Assembly (NCBI GenBank): GCA_030830245.1
Contig: JAURNJ010000245.1
Span: forward strand, 1 to 5,787
Source of the DNA: Novosphingobium sp.
GTDB lineage: Bacteria; Pseudomonadota; Alphaproteobacteria; Sphingomonadales; Sphingomonadaceae
Direction: 5' to 3'
Length of the DNA: 5,787 nt
Below, one piece after another: positions 1-5,787 of this stretch. Both the position numbers and the translations under genes were made by a program. The notes beneath the pieces were generated by a model, which did no database searches, was not told where the DNA came from, and worked only from the letters and a program-made list of their open reading frames with translations. Position 1 is the stretch's first letter, and each line of letters starts with the position of its first letter.

Positions 1-1
1 G

Positions 2-349
2 CTGGCCGAGCGGCTGGTCACGCTCGACCGCGAACTGACCGATGTGATCCTCGCGCACCGGCCCGATGCGGGCGCGGTCGAGGAGGTGTTCGTCAACACC
101 AATGCGCAATCAACGCTGAAGCTGGGGCAGGCGCGCGGCGTCTGCCTGCTGGCCCTGGCGCGCGCGGGAATGCCGGTCAGCGAATATGCCACACGGCTGG
201 TGAAAAAGGCGCTGGTCGGCACCGGCGGGGCAGAGAAGGCACAGGTGCAGGCCATGCTCAAGGTGCTGCTGCCAGGAGTGAAGCTGGCCGGGGCCGACGC
301 GGCGGATGCGCTGGCCGTGGCGATCTGCCACGCGCATAGCGCCAGATAG
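2..349 (+). CDS. ruvC: Crossover junction endodeoxyribonuclease RuvC, C-terminal part (5' end outside window)
   Basis: RuvC is the dimeric, metal-dependent nuclease that cuts Holliday junctions after RuvAB branch migration. The frame is open from base 2 to the TAG at 347-349, giving 115 residues of a protein usually about 160-175 long, so roughly the first third is missing. Visible family signatures are [20 protein letters not shown] (from about visible residue 26) and the C-terminal [16 protein letters not shown]. By alignment from memory with E. coli RuvC, the first Glu of VEEVF (codon 80-82) is the catalytic E66 equivalent, and the two Asp of GADAADALA are the D138 and D141 equivalents; the first catalytic Asp lies outside the window. 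The internal GTG at 44 falls within the conserved domain and is not the true start. ruvA follows after 131 bases. Confidence 0.96.
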   Translation: MAERLVTLDRELTDVILAHRPDAGAVEEVFVNTNAQSTLKLGQARGVCLLALARAGMPVSEYATRLVKKALVGTGGAEKAQVQAMLKVLLPGVKLAGADAADALAVAICHAHSAR

Positions 350-351
350 CG

Positions 352-443
352 CCCACCCCCAACCCCTCCCGCAAGCGGGAGGGGAGCGAGACTTGCCGAG
401 CCCTGAGCCTGTCGAAGGGTGAGGATAGACGCAGCGGGGTGGG
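352..443. repeat. Nested palindromic intergenic repeat (REP/MITE-like) between ruvC and ruvA
   Basis: This 92-base element fills most of the ruvC-ruvA spacer. Its ends are an 8-base inverted repeat, CCCACCCC at 352-359 and GGGGTGGG at 436-443. Inside is a perfect 10-base dyad, CCCCTCCCGC at 363-372 and GCGGGAGGGG at 375-384, separated by AA. The segment 401-420, CCCTGAGCCTGTCGAAGGGT, resembles in reverse complement the CTTCGACAGGCTCAGGG sequence that I recall as very common between genes in sphingomonad and related genomes. The strong hairpin has no T-run after it, so it is not a standard intrinsic terminator. It has no coding capacity and would need a transposase in trans if mobile. The dyads are read directly; the repeat-family assignment is from memory. 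Confidence 0.75.
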
Positions 444-480
444 TTGTGCAGGCGAACCGCGCCGTGCCATAGAACAAAGC

Positions 481-1095
481 ATGATCGCAAAGCTGACCGG
501 CACGCTCGACGATTTCGGCCCGGACTGGGCGGTGATCGACGTGGCGGGCGTGGGCTATCTGGTCCACTGCTCGGCGCGCACGCTCGGCGCATTGGGTGTG
601 CGCGGCGATGCGGTGACGGTCCACACAGACCTGCAAGTTTCCGAAAACGACATGCGCCTGCTTGGCTTTGCCGACAGTGCGGAGCGCGAATGGTTCCGAC
701 TGCTGACCGGCGTGCAGGGCGTGGGCAGCAAGATGGCGCTGGCGGTGCTCTCGGCGCTAACCGTGGGAGACCTGCGCGACGCTTGCGCACGCGGCGATGC
801 GGCGATGGTGGCGCGGGCGCAGGGGGTGGGGCCGAAGCTCGCGGGCCGGATCGTCAACGAGTTGAAGGACAAGGCCGGGGCCATGCCGGGCGGCTCGGGC
901 GCTGCCCTTGCTGGTGGCGTCATCGGCATTTCTCAGGCGGGTTCGGCCAGTGCGGATGCGGTTTCAGCCTTGCAGAACCTGGGCTTCAAGCCTGCCGTCG
1001 CGGCAAGCGCCGTCGCTCATGCGCAAGCGGAACTGGGCGAGGACGCGGGCGAGGCCGACCTGATCCGGGTGGCGCTGAGAAAGGCTGCGGGGTGA
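481..1095 (+). CDS. ruvA: Holliday junction branch-migration complex subunit RuvA
   Basis: RuvA is the tetramer that binds four-way DNA junctions and loads the RuvB motors. The 204-residue length is normal for the family (E. coli 203). The layout is an N-terminal OB-fold domain (about 1-63, starting MIAKLTGTL, with DVAGVGYLVH at 20-29), two helix-hairpin-helix motifs at 76-91 (TGVQGVGSKMALAVLS) and 112-128 (RAQGVGPKLAGRIVNEL), a Gly/Ala-rich linker (about 132-156), and the RuvB-contacting domain III at the C-terminus with SALQNLGFKP (162-171). The ATG at 481 is chosen because it gives the canonical MIA(K/R)L beginning; an in-frame GTG at 439 would add 14 non-homologous residues inside the upstream repeat. 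The ribosome binding site is weak. The acidic-pin position reads S54-E55-N56-D57, where E. coli has R-E-D. The stop overlaps the next gene. Confidence 0.97.
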   Translation: MIAKLTGTLDDFGPDWAVIDVAGVGYLVHCSARTLGALGVRGDAVTVHTDLQVSENDMRLLGFADSAEREWFRLLTGVQGVGSKMALAVLSALTVGDLRDACARGDAAMVARAQGVGPKLAGRIVNELKDKAGAMPGGSGAALAGGVIGISQAGSASADAVSALQNLGFKPAVAASAVAHAQAELGEDAGEADLIRVALRKAAG

Positions 1096-1880
1096 GCATC
1101 GCAGATCGCCTCCAATGTGATGTCCCTACAGATTGGGTGCAGGATTTCAGTCAATGCCTTTATGAATGGCAAGGATTGGAAGGCGGCGCCTTAGCGTTGG
1201 CGGCAGCATTAATTGGCTCAATCTTCCTTTGGAAACAAATCCAGCAGGCCGAAAAGCATCGCCAAAATGATCTGGATCGACGGCACAATGCTGCGAAGCT
1301 AACAATGCCGTTGGCGCTGTCATCGGTTAGCGACCTATGCCAGTTGATAGCAAATGAAATCGCAAATGAACTAGAGACTTACGAACCAGAGGGGCTTGCG
1401 AGAACAATGCAGGCTATTCTCGAAGATCGAGCAGCTAGGAAACGGTTTGATCGAGTGAAGTTGCCCGAGGTCATCATCGGCGGGTTTGAGAAGTTTGCTG
1501 AGACGCTTTGCAACGCAAACGATGTCAAGCATTTGTCTGAGCTGATCGCTGCAATTCAGATTCTATGCTCAAGATACAACAGTCAGGATTTGCAGGGCGC
1601 AGGCGCGAGGACTAATCTTGAAAGCCTTTTGCTTGATGCAGCGACGGTCAAAACTCTCTGTGATTCAATGTTTAATTATGCGCGAAGCGTAGATAAAAAC
1701 TCATTTGGGATCGTTGGAGTGATCACGCACGACGATGCGTGGAATCGCATAAAAGGTAGTGCTCAAGACTTAGTTTTCCTCAGAAATAGTCCCGACTTCT
1801 TCTTCCCAGCAATTGAAGCTTCGGTCTCGCGATATCGTGAGAATGGGACTTCATCGTGGTTGGAAAAATTTCCTGGATGA
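1092..1880 (+). CDS. Unrecognised single-pass membrane protein inserted between ruvA and ruvB
   Basis: Function unknown. The 262-residue product starts at GTG 1092, sharing GTGA with the ruvA stop; AGAAAGG at 1078-1084 is a reasonable ribosome binding site 7 bases upstream. The open frame extends upstream through ruvA, but that part is a shadow. Residues 1-28 are a short polar stretch, 31-47 a hydrophobic segment ([17 protein letters not shown]), then a charged coiled-coil-like stretch (48-69, [13 protein letters not shown]) and a mostly helical soluble domain to 262. The layout resembles a loose class of alphaproteobacterial hypothetical proteins with WQ-x-L-x-(A/G)-G before the helix and a later PLALS motif (here 73-77), recalled but not verified. 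There are six cysteines (9, 22, 83, 140, 159, 190) and no nuclease, ATPase or toxin motif. G+C is far below the neighbours (38-52% in four rows), suggesting recent acquisition. The TGA stop overlaps the ruvB ATG. Confidence 0.85.
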   Translation: MSIADRLQCDVPTDWVQDFSQCLYEWQGLEGGALALAAALIGSIFLWKQIQQAEKHRQNDLDRRHNAAKLTMPLALSSVSDLCQLIANEIANELETYEPEGLARTMQAILEDRAARKRFDRVKLPEVIIGGFEKFAETLCNANDVKHLSELIAAIQILCSRYNSQDLQGAGARTNLESLLLDAATVKTLCDSMFNYARSVDKNSFGIVGVITHDDAWNRIKGSAQDLVFLRNSPDFFFPAIEASVSRYRENGTSSWLEKFPG

Positions 1881-2899
1881 CCACTCCCTCTCCCCTCCTC
1901 ACCCCTGACCGACAGCCGGAAGACCCGGACGCCGCGCTGCGTCCGAAAACGCTGGCCGAATTCGTCGGGCAGGAGGCGGCGAAGGACAACCTGCGCGTGT
2001 TCATCGAGAGCGCGAAATCGCGCGGCGAGGCGATGGACCACGTCCTGTTCCACGGCCCGCCGGGCCTCGGCAAGACGACGCTCGCCCAGATCGTCGCGCG
2101 CGAGCTTGGCGTCGGTTTTCGCGCCACCAGCGGCCCGGTCATCGCCAAGTCGGGCGATCTTGCCGCGCTGCTCACCAACCTCGAGCCCGGCGACGTCCTG
2201 TTCATCGACGAGATCCACCGCCTCAATCCGGCGGTCGAGGAAGTGCTCTACCCAGCGATGGAGGACCGCGCGCTCGACCTCATCATCGGCGAGGGGCCCT
2301 CGGCGCGCTCGGTGCGGATCGACCTGCCCGCCTTCACCCTGATCGGCGCGACGACGCGGCAGGGCCTTTTGACCACGCCCTTGCGCGATCGTTTCGGCAT
2401 TCCCGTGCGTCTCAATTTCTACAGCCATGGCGAACTGGAACAGGTCGTCACGCGCGGTGCGCGGCTGCTCGGCATCGGCATCGAGCCACAAGGCGCGAGC
2501 GAGATCGCCCGTCGCGCGCGCGGCACCCCCCGCGTCGCTGGCCGCCTGCTGCGTAGGGTGCGCGATTTCGCCCATGTCGCAGGCAGTGCTTCCATCACGC
2601 GCGCCATCGCCGACGATGCCCTCACCCGGCTGGAAGTCGATGCGCTGGGACTGGACGCGCAGGACAGGCGTTATCTCACCATGATTGCGGACATCTACAA
2701 GGGCGGTCCGGTGGGTATCGAGACCCTGTCTGCGGGCCTTTCCGAGCCGCGCGATACGATCGAGGAAGTGATCGAGCCGTTCCTGATTCAGCTCGGCCTG
2801 GTGGCGCGCACCGCGCGCGGGCGCTGCCTCAACGATCGGTGCTGGAAACACCTGGGCCTCAATTCGCCGATTCCCGGAGAGGGCGGGCTATTCGATTGA
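1877..2899 (+). CDS. ruvB: Holliday junction branch-migration DNA helicase RuvB
   Basis: RuvB is the AAA+ hexameric motor that pulls DNA through the RuvA-bound junction. The 340-residue length is typical. Motifs in order are [11 protein letters not shown] (22-32), Walker [10 protein letters not shown] (60-68), Walker [10 protein letters not shown] (108-116, catalytic D111-E112), sensor 1 GATTRQG (157-163), the arginine-finger region PLRDRFG (168-174), sensor 2 [15 protein letters not shown] (216-230) and the C-terminal winged helix with [16 protein letters not shown] (275-290) and TARGRCLN (312-319). All key residues are present, so the protein should be active. ATG 1877 is chosen over the in-frame GTG at 1856 because it overlaps the preceding stop as ATGA and gives the normal length; the GTG would add seven residues inside the upstream gene. 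Translation is probably coupled to the inserted gene, since no strong independent ribosome binding site is seen. Confidence 0.98.
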   Translation: MTTPSPLLTPDRQPEDPDAALRPKTLAEFVGQEAAKDNLRVFIESAKSRGEAMDHVLFHGPPGLGKTTLAQIVARELGVGFRATSGPVIAKSGDLAALLTNLEPGDVLFIDEIHRLNPAVEEVLYPAMEDRALDLIIGEGPSARSVRIDLPAFTLIGATTRQGLLTTPLRDRFGIPVRLNFYSHGELEQVVTRGARLLGIGIEPQGASEIARRARGTPRVAGRLLRRVRDFAHVAGSASITRAIADDALTRLEVDALGLDAQDRRYLTMIADIYKGGPVGIETLSAGLSEPRDTIEEVIEPFLIQLGLVARTARGRCLNDRCWKHLGLNSPIPGEGGLFD

Positions 2900-3128
2900 T
2901 TTGTCGAGGCTTGCTTAAGCCGGAGCGGCAATCAGTCCCATTGCGGGACAGATCGGCAACCATAAGCCGGAATTAACCACGATTCCCGTTTCGGGACGTC
3001 TGAATCGCAGTTAACGGCGTTGCCCGCTTAACGAAATCCTGCGTTGTTTGCGTCATGGAAGGTGTGGGAAACCACCGGGAGAAGCTCCGGTCCCTGCATT
3101 TTGAAGACCGCAAAAGAGAGCAACGCTT
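2900..3128. promoter_or_regulatory. Non-coding region between ruvB and the Ser/Thr-rich gene, with two dyads and TTAA motifs
   Basis: No convincing gene lies in this 229-base stretch; the ORF starting at ATG 3055 runs out of frame into the next gene. It should hold the ruvB transcript end and the promoter of the downstream gene. No hairpin followed by a T-run is visible, so ruvB may end by Rho-dependent or weak termination. Visible structure includes two related dyads (listed separately), TTAA at 2915, 2973, 3011 and 3028, the last two within a direct TTAACG repeat (3011-3016 and 3028-3033), and a 5'-leader hairpin at 3074-3091 (ACCGGGAG/CTCCGGT with one bulged G). The purine-rich AAAAGAGAG (3112-3120) is the likely ribosome binding site, 8 bases before ATG 3129. 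I could not assign a sigma-70 promoter with confidence. Confidence 0.5.
2934..2999. repeat. Pair of similar hairpin dyads spaced exactly 48 bases apart
   Basis: Copy one (2934-2951) contains GTCCC-N5-GGGAC (2935-2939 and 2945-2949). Copy two (2982-2999) contains TCCCG-TTT-CGGGA (2984-2988 and 2992-2996). Aligned at an offset of 48 the two 18-base segments agree at 13 positions, with the shared core TCCC-N-TT-N-CGGGAC. Both are dyad-symmetric, as a repressor or activator site would be, but they could equally be short RNA hairpins ending the ruvB transcript. Neither is followed by a T-run. The assignment as operators is inference only. Confidence 0.45.
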
Positions 3129-4037
3129 ATGTCTGTTCGTATGGCCCTTGCAAAACTGTCCGCCTGCGCGGCCGGCTATGCAGTTGTTGGCGGCGGCGCC
3201 GTTCATGTCGCCGAACCCCCGGCAGCACAGAACCAGTATCGCAAGATCAAGAAGGTCAAGCAGGTCAAGCGCCAGCAGGTAAAGCGGGTGGTTCGCCAGG
3301 CTCCGCGTGAGACCAAGCGCATCCGTCGCGTGGTCAAGAAGGTGGAATGCTGCGAGCAGCCGGAAATGCCGATCGCGGCGGTGCCGCAATATATACCGCC
3401 TGCGCCCGCGCAGCCCGTCTTCTCGGGTGGAGGCGGCAGCACGCCGGTGGTCATCGGTGGCGGTGGCTATGGCGGCTTTGACGGAGGCTTCTTTGGCGGC
3501 TTCTTCGGGGGCGGCAGTTCGGGCGGCGGCAGCGTCGTAGTATCGACCACGACCTCGGGCGGCTCGACCTCGACTTCGACTTCGGGTGGTTCGACCTTGA
3601 CCTCCGGCGGTTCGACTTCAACCAGCACCGGCGGATCGAGCTCCTCGTCTTCGTCAAGTTCCTCGTCCAGTTCTTCCTCTTCCTCGTCGGGCGGCTCGAC
3701 CAGCACCGGCGGCAAGCCGGACAAGCCGCACCACGGTTCGAGCACCACCACGGGTGGTTCGACCACGACGACGACTACCACCTCGACCTCGAGCGGCGCG
3801 ACCACCACTTCGTCGGGTGCGACTTCGAGTTCGACATCGAGCTCGTCATCCACGTCGAGCAGCACAAGCTCATCGGGCAGCACTGGCGGCACCACTGGAA
3901 GCACCGGTGGCACGACCGGAAGCACGGGCAGCACTGGCGGTCACGAAGTGCCTGCGCCGCCAATGCTCCTCCTGTTTGGCGCCGGTGCGGCAGCGGTCTT
4001 CGCACGCCGCAAACTGGCGCAGAAGAAGGCTGCTTGA
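3129..4037 (+). CDS. Exported Ser/Thr/Gly-rich protein with basic N-terminal zone and PEP-CTERM-like sorting tail
   Basis: The 302-residue product has five zones. Residues 1-28 look like a signal peptide (R4, K9, then LSACAAGYAVVGGGAVHVA, with a plausible cut after A28). Residues 38-72 are very basic, 17 Lys/Arg in 35, with no acidic residue except E61, followed by C74-C75. Residues 99-135 are Gly/Phe-rich (GGGGYGGFDGGFFGGFFGGG). Residues 139-271 are Ser/Thr/Gly low complexity, including 18 serines in a row (170-187) and seven threonines (212-218). The tail, 273-295, is EVPAPPMLLLFGAGAAAVF then ARRK: a short Pro motif, hydrophobic helix and basic end, the plan of PEP-CTERM signals cut by exosortase, though with VPAP instead of VPEP. 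By analogy it would be processed at the inner membrane and released to the surface or matrix, where a Ser/Thr-rich tract could be glycosylated. Function is unknown; the gene appears monocistronic. Confidence 0.82.
   Translation: MSVRMALAKLSACAAGYAVVGGGAVHVAEPPAAQNQYRKIKKVKQVKRQQVKRVVRQAPRETKRIRRVVKKVECCEQPEMPIAAVPQYIPPAPAQPVFSGGGGSTPVVIGGGGYGGFDGGFFGGFFGGGSSGGGSVVVSTTTSGGSTSTSTSGGSTLTSGGSTSTSTGGSSSSSSSSSSSSSSSSSSGGSTSTGGKPDKPHHGSSTTTGGSTTTTTTTSTSSGATTTSSGATSSSTSSSSSTSSSTSSSGSTGGTTGSTGGTTGSTGSTGGHEVPAPPMLLLFGAGAAAVFARRKLAQKKAA
3543..3941 (+). repeat. Low-complexity Ser/Thr/Gly-coding tract
   Basis: The DNA encoding residues 139-271 is built from degenerate TCG/ACC/AGC/GGC codon strings, with recurring GGC-GGC/T-TCG-ACC (GGST) and AGC-ACC/T-GGC (STG) units. 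The GGST unit occurs several times between 3558 and 3770, and STGG/TTGS units recur from 3879 to 3941. The repeats are imperfect and codon use is mixed, so it is not a simple microsatellite. The strand bias also opens a long artificial frame on the opposite strand. Confidence 0.8.
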
Positions 4038-4079
4038 CCTCAAGAATTTCAACCCGATCTGGAACCGTCGGGTGAATGA

Positions 4080-4112
4080 AGGGCGGCGCTTTGAAGCGCC
4101 GCCCTCTTTTTT
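4080..4112 (+). terminator. Rho-independent terminator after the Ser/Thr-rich gene
   Basis: A perfect 11-base stem (AGGGCGGCGCT at 4080-4090 with AGCGCCGCCCT at 4095-4105), TTGA loop and a T-run (CTTTTTT, 4106-4112) lie 43 bases after the stop codon. The T-run is on the + strand only, so it ends rightward transcription and shields the convergent acnA-side operon. Confidence 0.95.
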
Positions 4113-4114
4113 CC

Positions 4115-4144
4115 AGCTCACCACGATACTCCGTATCGCGAGCT
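4115..4144. other. Imperfect dyad in the convergent gap
   Basis: The inner stem CGATAC (4124-4129) / GTATCG (4133-4138) with a TCC loop is flanked by an outer AGCTC (4115-4119) / GAGCT (4140-4144) pair. It sits directly after the + strand terminator and downstream of the leftward rhodanese gene. Read on the - strand no clear T-run follows, so a role in ending the leftward transcript is only possible. Confidence 0.35.
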
Positions 4145-4171
4145 GGCTCCGCTCAATCGCCGCGCGGGCTA

Positions 4172-4190
4172 ATCTGATAGCCGATCAGAT
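4172..4190 (-). other. Seven-base dyad spanning the stop codon of the rhodanese gene
   Basis: ATCTGAT (4172-4178) and ATCAGAT (4184-4190) form a perfect 7-base stem with loop AGCCG. The right arm contains the TGA stop (4187-4185 on the - strand), so the last codon and the stop would be within a hairpin of the leftward mRNA. There is no T-run, so it is more likely a 3'-end stabilising or weak termination structure than a standard terminator. Confidence 0.4.
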
Positions 4191-4715
4191 GGGGGGTTCG
4201 TCTCTGCTCACCCAGCCGATGCGAGGGTCCTTCATGCTCACCACGTCGCCCAGCTCCCAGACATTAGCATAGCCATAGCCGACCAGGTTGACGAAGGTGG
4301 GGATGTTGAGCGCAAGCTGCATCCGTTTCGTCGCCACCGGCGCGGCGTTGTCCGAGAAATTGTTGTTGCAATAGATGTAGATCGGCCGCTCGCGATCCGG
4401 GCCGATCACCTCCGCGAGCCGCTCATCGGTGAACTCGGGGAAGGGCAGGTTGACCGCTCCCCTGATGTGGCCGCGCCTGAAGTCTGCGGCAGACCGGGCA
4501 TCGAGCAGCAATGCGCCCTTGGCGCGGGCCTCGGCGGCAAACCGTTCCCAGCCGATCAGACGCGTCTGACGCAGCGCACCGACATCGCGCACCAGCGCCT
4601 GAAAGCCGGGATAGTCTATCAGCGGATTGGCGGGCGGCGCGGCGGCTTGTGCCATTGCTGGCGAGCCTTGCATCCCCACGGCCAGCATAATCGCCAGACA
4701 TGCCTGTTTGCGCAT
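4185..4715 (-). CDS. Exported rhodanese-like domain protein with CNNNF active-site loop
   Basis: The 176-residue product begins with a signal peptide (MRKQACLAIMLAVGMQG, AMA motif at 20-22, likely cleavage near 22-24), so the mature protein should be periplasmic. A single rhodanese domain follows: LLLDARSAADFRRGHIRGAV (69-88) is the conserved CH2-type motif, and IYIYCNNNF (112-120) supplies the candidate catalytic Cys116. Rhodaneses carry sulfur as a cysteine persulfide. The loop here, CNNNFS, lacks the Arg usual in C-x4-R loops, so the substrate may differ from thiosulfate/cyanide. The end, NIPTFVNLVGYGYANVWELGD (137-157), resembles my memory of a rhodanese subgroup with YCNNNF. ATG 4715 is chosen because a perfect AGGAGG sits 5 bases upstream and the signal peptide starts there; a longer open frame upstream has no such support. 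It is probably the last gene of the acnA operon. Confidence 0.9.
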   Translation of the reverse strand: MRKQACLAIMLAVGMQGSPAMAQAAAPPANPLIDYPGFQALVRDVGALRQTRLIGWERFAAEARAKGALLLDARSAADFRRGHIRGAVNLPFPEFTDERLAEVIGPDRERPIYIYCNNNFSDNAAPVATKRMQLALNIPTFVNLVGYGYANVWELGDVVSMKDPRIGWVSRDEPPI

Positions 4716-4720
4716 CGGTT

Positions 4721-4726
4721 CCTCCT
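4721..4726 (-). promoter_or_regulatory. Ribosome binding site of the rhodanese gene
   Basis: The - strand reads AGGAGG followed by the 5-base spacer AACCG and ATG, a full anti-16S match. It decides the start at 4715. Just upstream is a 10-base perfect palindrome CTTCCGGAAG (4731-4740), too short to interpret. Confidence 0.85.
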
Positions 4727-4780
4727 CTTCCTTCCGGAAGCAAGGAGGCTGCGCCGAGCCGCTTTTACCGTTGGTGAATG

Positions 4781-5035
4781 TTACGCTCGTGCGCGGTTCA
4801 TGCGCCAGAGCGTCACGATCCCGACCGCGCACCAGATGACGTTCAGCACTGCGGACGGGATCGCCCCGTGCCACCAGGTGTTCACGATGAACCCCGCCGC
4901 GCCGATCACGTTCATCCACTGGTAGGTGCGCGACAGGCCGGTGAACTTGCCCGTCGAGACGCCGATGTAGGAGCCGAGCACCAGCACGGCCCCCATCCAC
5001 CCTGCGGCTTCGATGGCGAGTGTCAGTGCGTCCAA
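4781..5035 (-). CDS. Small three-helix membrane protein (CBU_0592-like)
   Basis: The 84-residue product is almost entirely membrane-embedded, with helices at about 6-26 (LAIEAAGWMGAVLVLGSYIGV), 38-55 (YQWMNVIGAAGFIVNTWW) and 58-78 (AIPSAVLNVIWCAVGIVTLW). The pattern AGW-x-GA, SRTYQWMNV-x-GA, N-x-x-WHGA-x-PSA-x-LN and the 80-odd residue length match my memory of the CBU_0592 family of small bacterial membrane proteins, whose function is not known to me. The start is TTG at 5035, separated by one base from the acnA stop (5039-5037); the first ATG in frame (codon 14) would cut away half of helix one. No strong ribosome binding site precedes the TTG, so translation is probably coupled to acnA. 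A 65-base gap separates it from the rhodanese gene. Confidence 0.85.
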   Translation of the reverse strand: MDALTLAIEAAGWMGAVLVLGSYIGVSTGKFTGLSRTYQWMNVIGAAGFIVNTWWHGAIPSAVLNVIWCAVGIVTLWRMNRARA

Positions 5036-5036
5036 G

Positions 5037-5787
<751 letters not shown>

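Noticed and set aside
363..384. Strong hairpin considered as a ruvC terminator
   Set aside because: No T-run follows, and the hairpin is part of a larger symmetric repeat.
110..790. 226-codon - strand frame over ruvC, the repeat and ruvA
   Set aside because: It is antisense to two conserved genes, and its sequence is Arg/Pro/Ala-rich low-information translation.
444..1091. Extending the inserted gene upstream to a 478-residue protein
   Set aside because: This part is the ruvA sequence in another frame, with Arg/Gly-rich nonsense and a sharp composition change at 1092; the real start is the GTG overlapping the ruvA stop.
1763..2851. 362-codon open frame on the - strand opposite ruvB
   Set aside because: It lies wholly antisense to a fully conserved RuvB and the end of the inserted gene, its product is Arg/Ala/Asp-rich without domain pattern, and it is the usual mirror frame of a GC-rich gene.
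3055..3282. Possible small gene from ATG 3055
   Set aside because: It overlaps the well-supported exported protein out of frame and has no domain or ribosome binding site.
3467..3934. 155-codon acidic Val/Pro/Glu-rich frame on the - strand
   Set aside because: It is the complement of the Ser/Thr/Gly codon strings (TCG and ACC read back as Arg/Glu/Val codons) and has no signal, start context or domain.
3543..3941. Ser/Thr tract considered as a frameshift or assembly artefact
   Set aside because: The frame continues without break into a well-formed sorting tail and a proper terminator, and codon use is mixed instead of uniform.
4716..5000. Longer start for the rhodanese gene, giving 271 residues
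   Set aside because: The extension overlaps the small membrane protein gene, and ATG 4715 has both a perfect ribosome binding site and a signal peptide.

Overview
The window is GC-rich, roughly two thirds G+C outside one exception, and looks like an alphaproteobacterium, most probably Sphingomonadales (the Sphingomonas/Novosphingobium/Erythrobacter group). The clues are the ruvC-ruvA-ruvB order, a nested-palindrome repeat with a CTTCGACAGGCTCAGGG-like core, a VPAP-type PEP-CTERM tail, and the style of the aconitase and small membrane protein. The assignment is inferred from sequence style, not from a database search.

The left half (2-2899, + strand) is the Holliday-junction operon. It holds the 3' end of ruvC (resolvase), a 131-base spacer filled mostly by a palindromic repeat, ruvA (junction-binding tetramer), an unrecognised 262-residue single-pass membrane protein, and ruvB (AAA+ branch-migration motor). 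The membrane-protein gene is the oddity. Four hand-counted 60-base rows are only 38-52% G+C, against 75% in a row of ruvB. Its GTG start overlaps the ruvA stop, and its TGA stop overlaps the ruvB ATG, so an apparently foreign gene is stitched without a gap into a core repair operon.

The middle (2900-4112, + strand) starts with a 229-base non-coding region carrying two similar 18-base dyads exactly 48 bases apart and several TTAA motifs. It then has a 302-residue exported protein of strongly zoned composition: signal peptide, very basic segment, Gly/Phe segment, long Ser/Thr/Gly tract with 18 consecutive serines, and a C-terminal PEP-CTERM-like sorting signal. A textbook intrinsic terminator follows.

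The right half (4185-5787, - strand) reads leftward and converges on the terminator region. It is a likely acnA operon: the C-terminal 249 codons of aconitate hydratase, an 84-residue three-helix membrane protein starting at TTG one base after the acnA stop, and a secreted rhodanese-like protein with a perfect AGGAGG ribosome binding site and an unusual CNNNF active-site loop.

No RNA genes, CRISPR arrays, transposases or recognisable attachment sites were seen. The best candidates for something undescribed are the ruvA-ruvB insert and the zoned Ser/Thr-rich surface protein.
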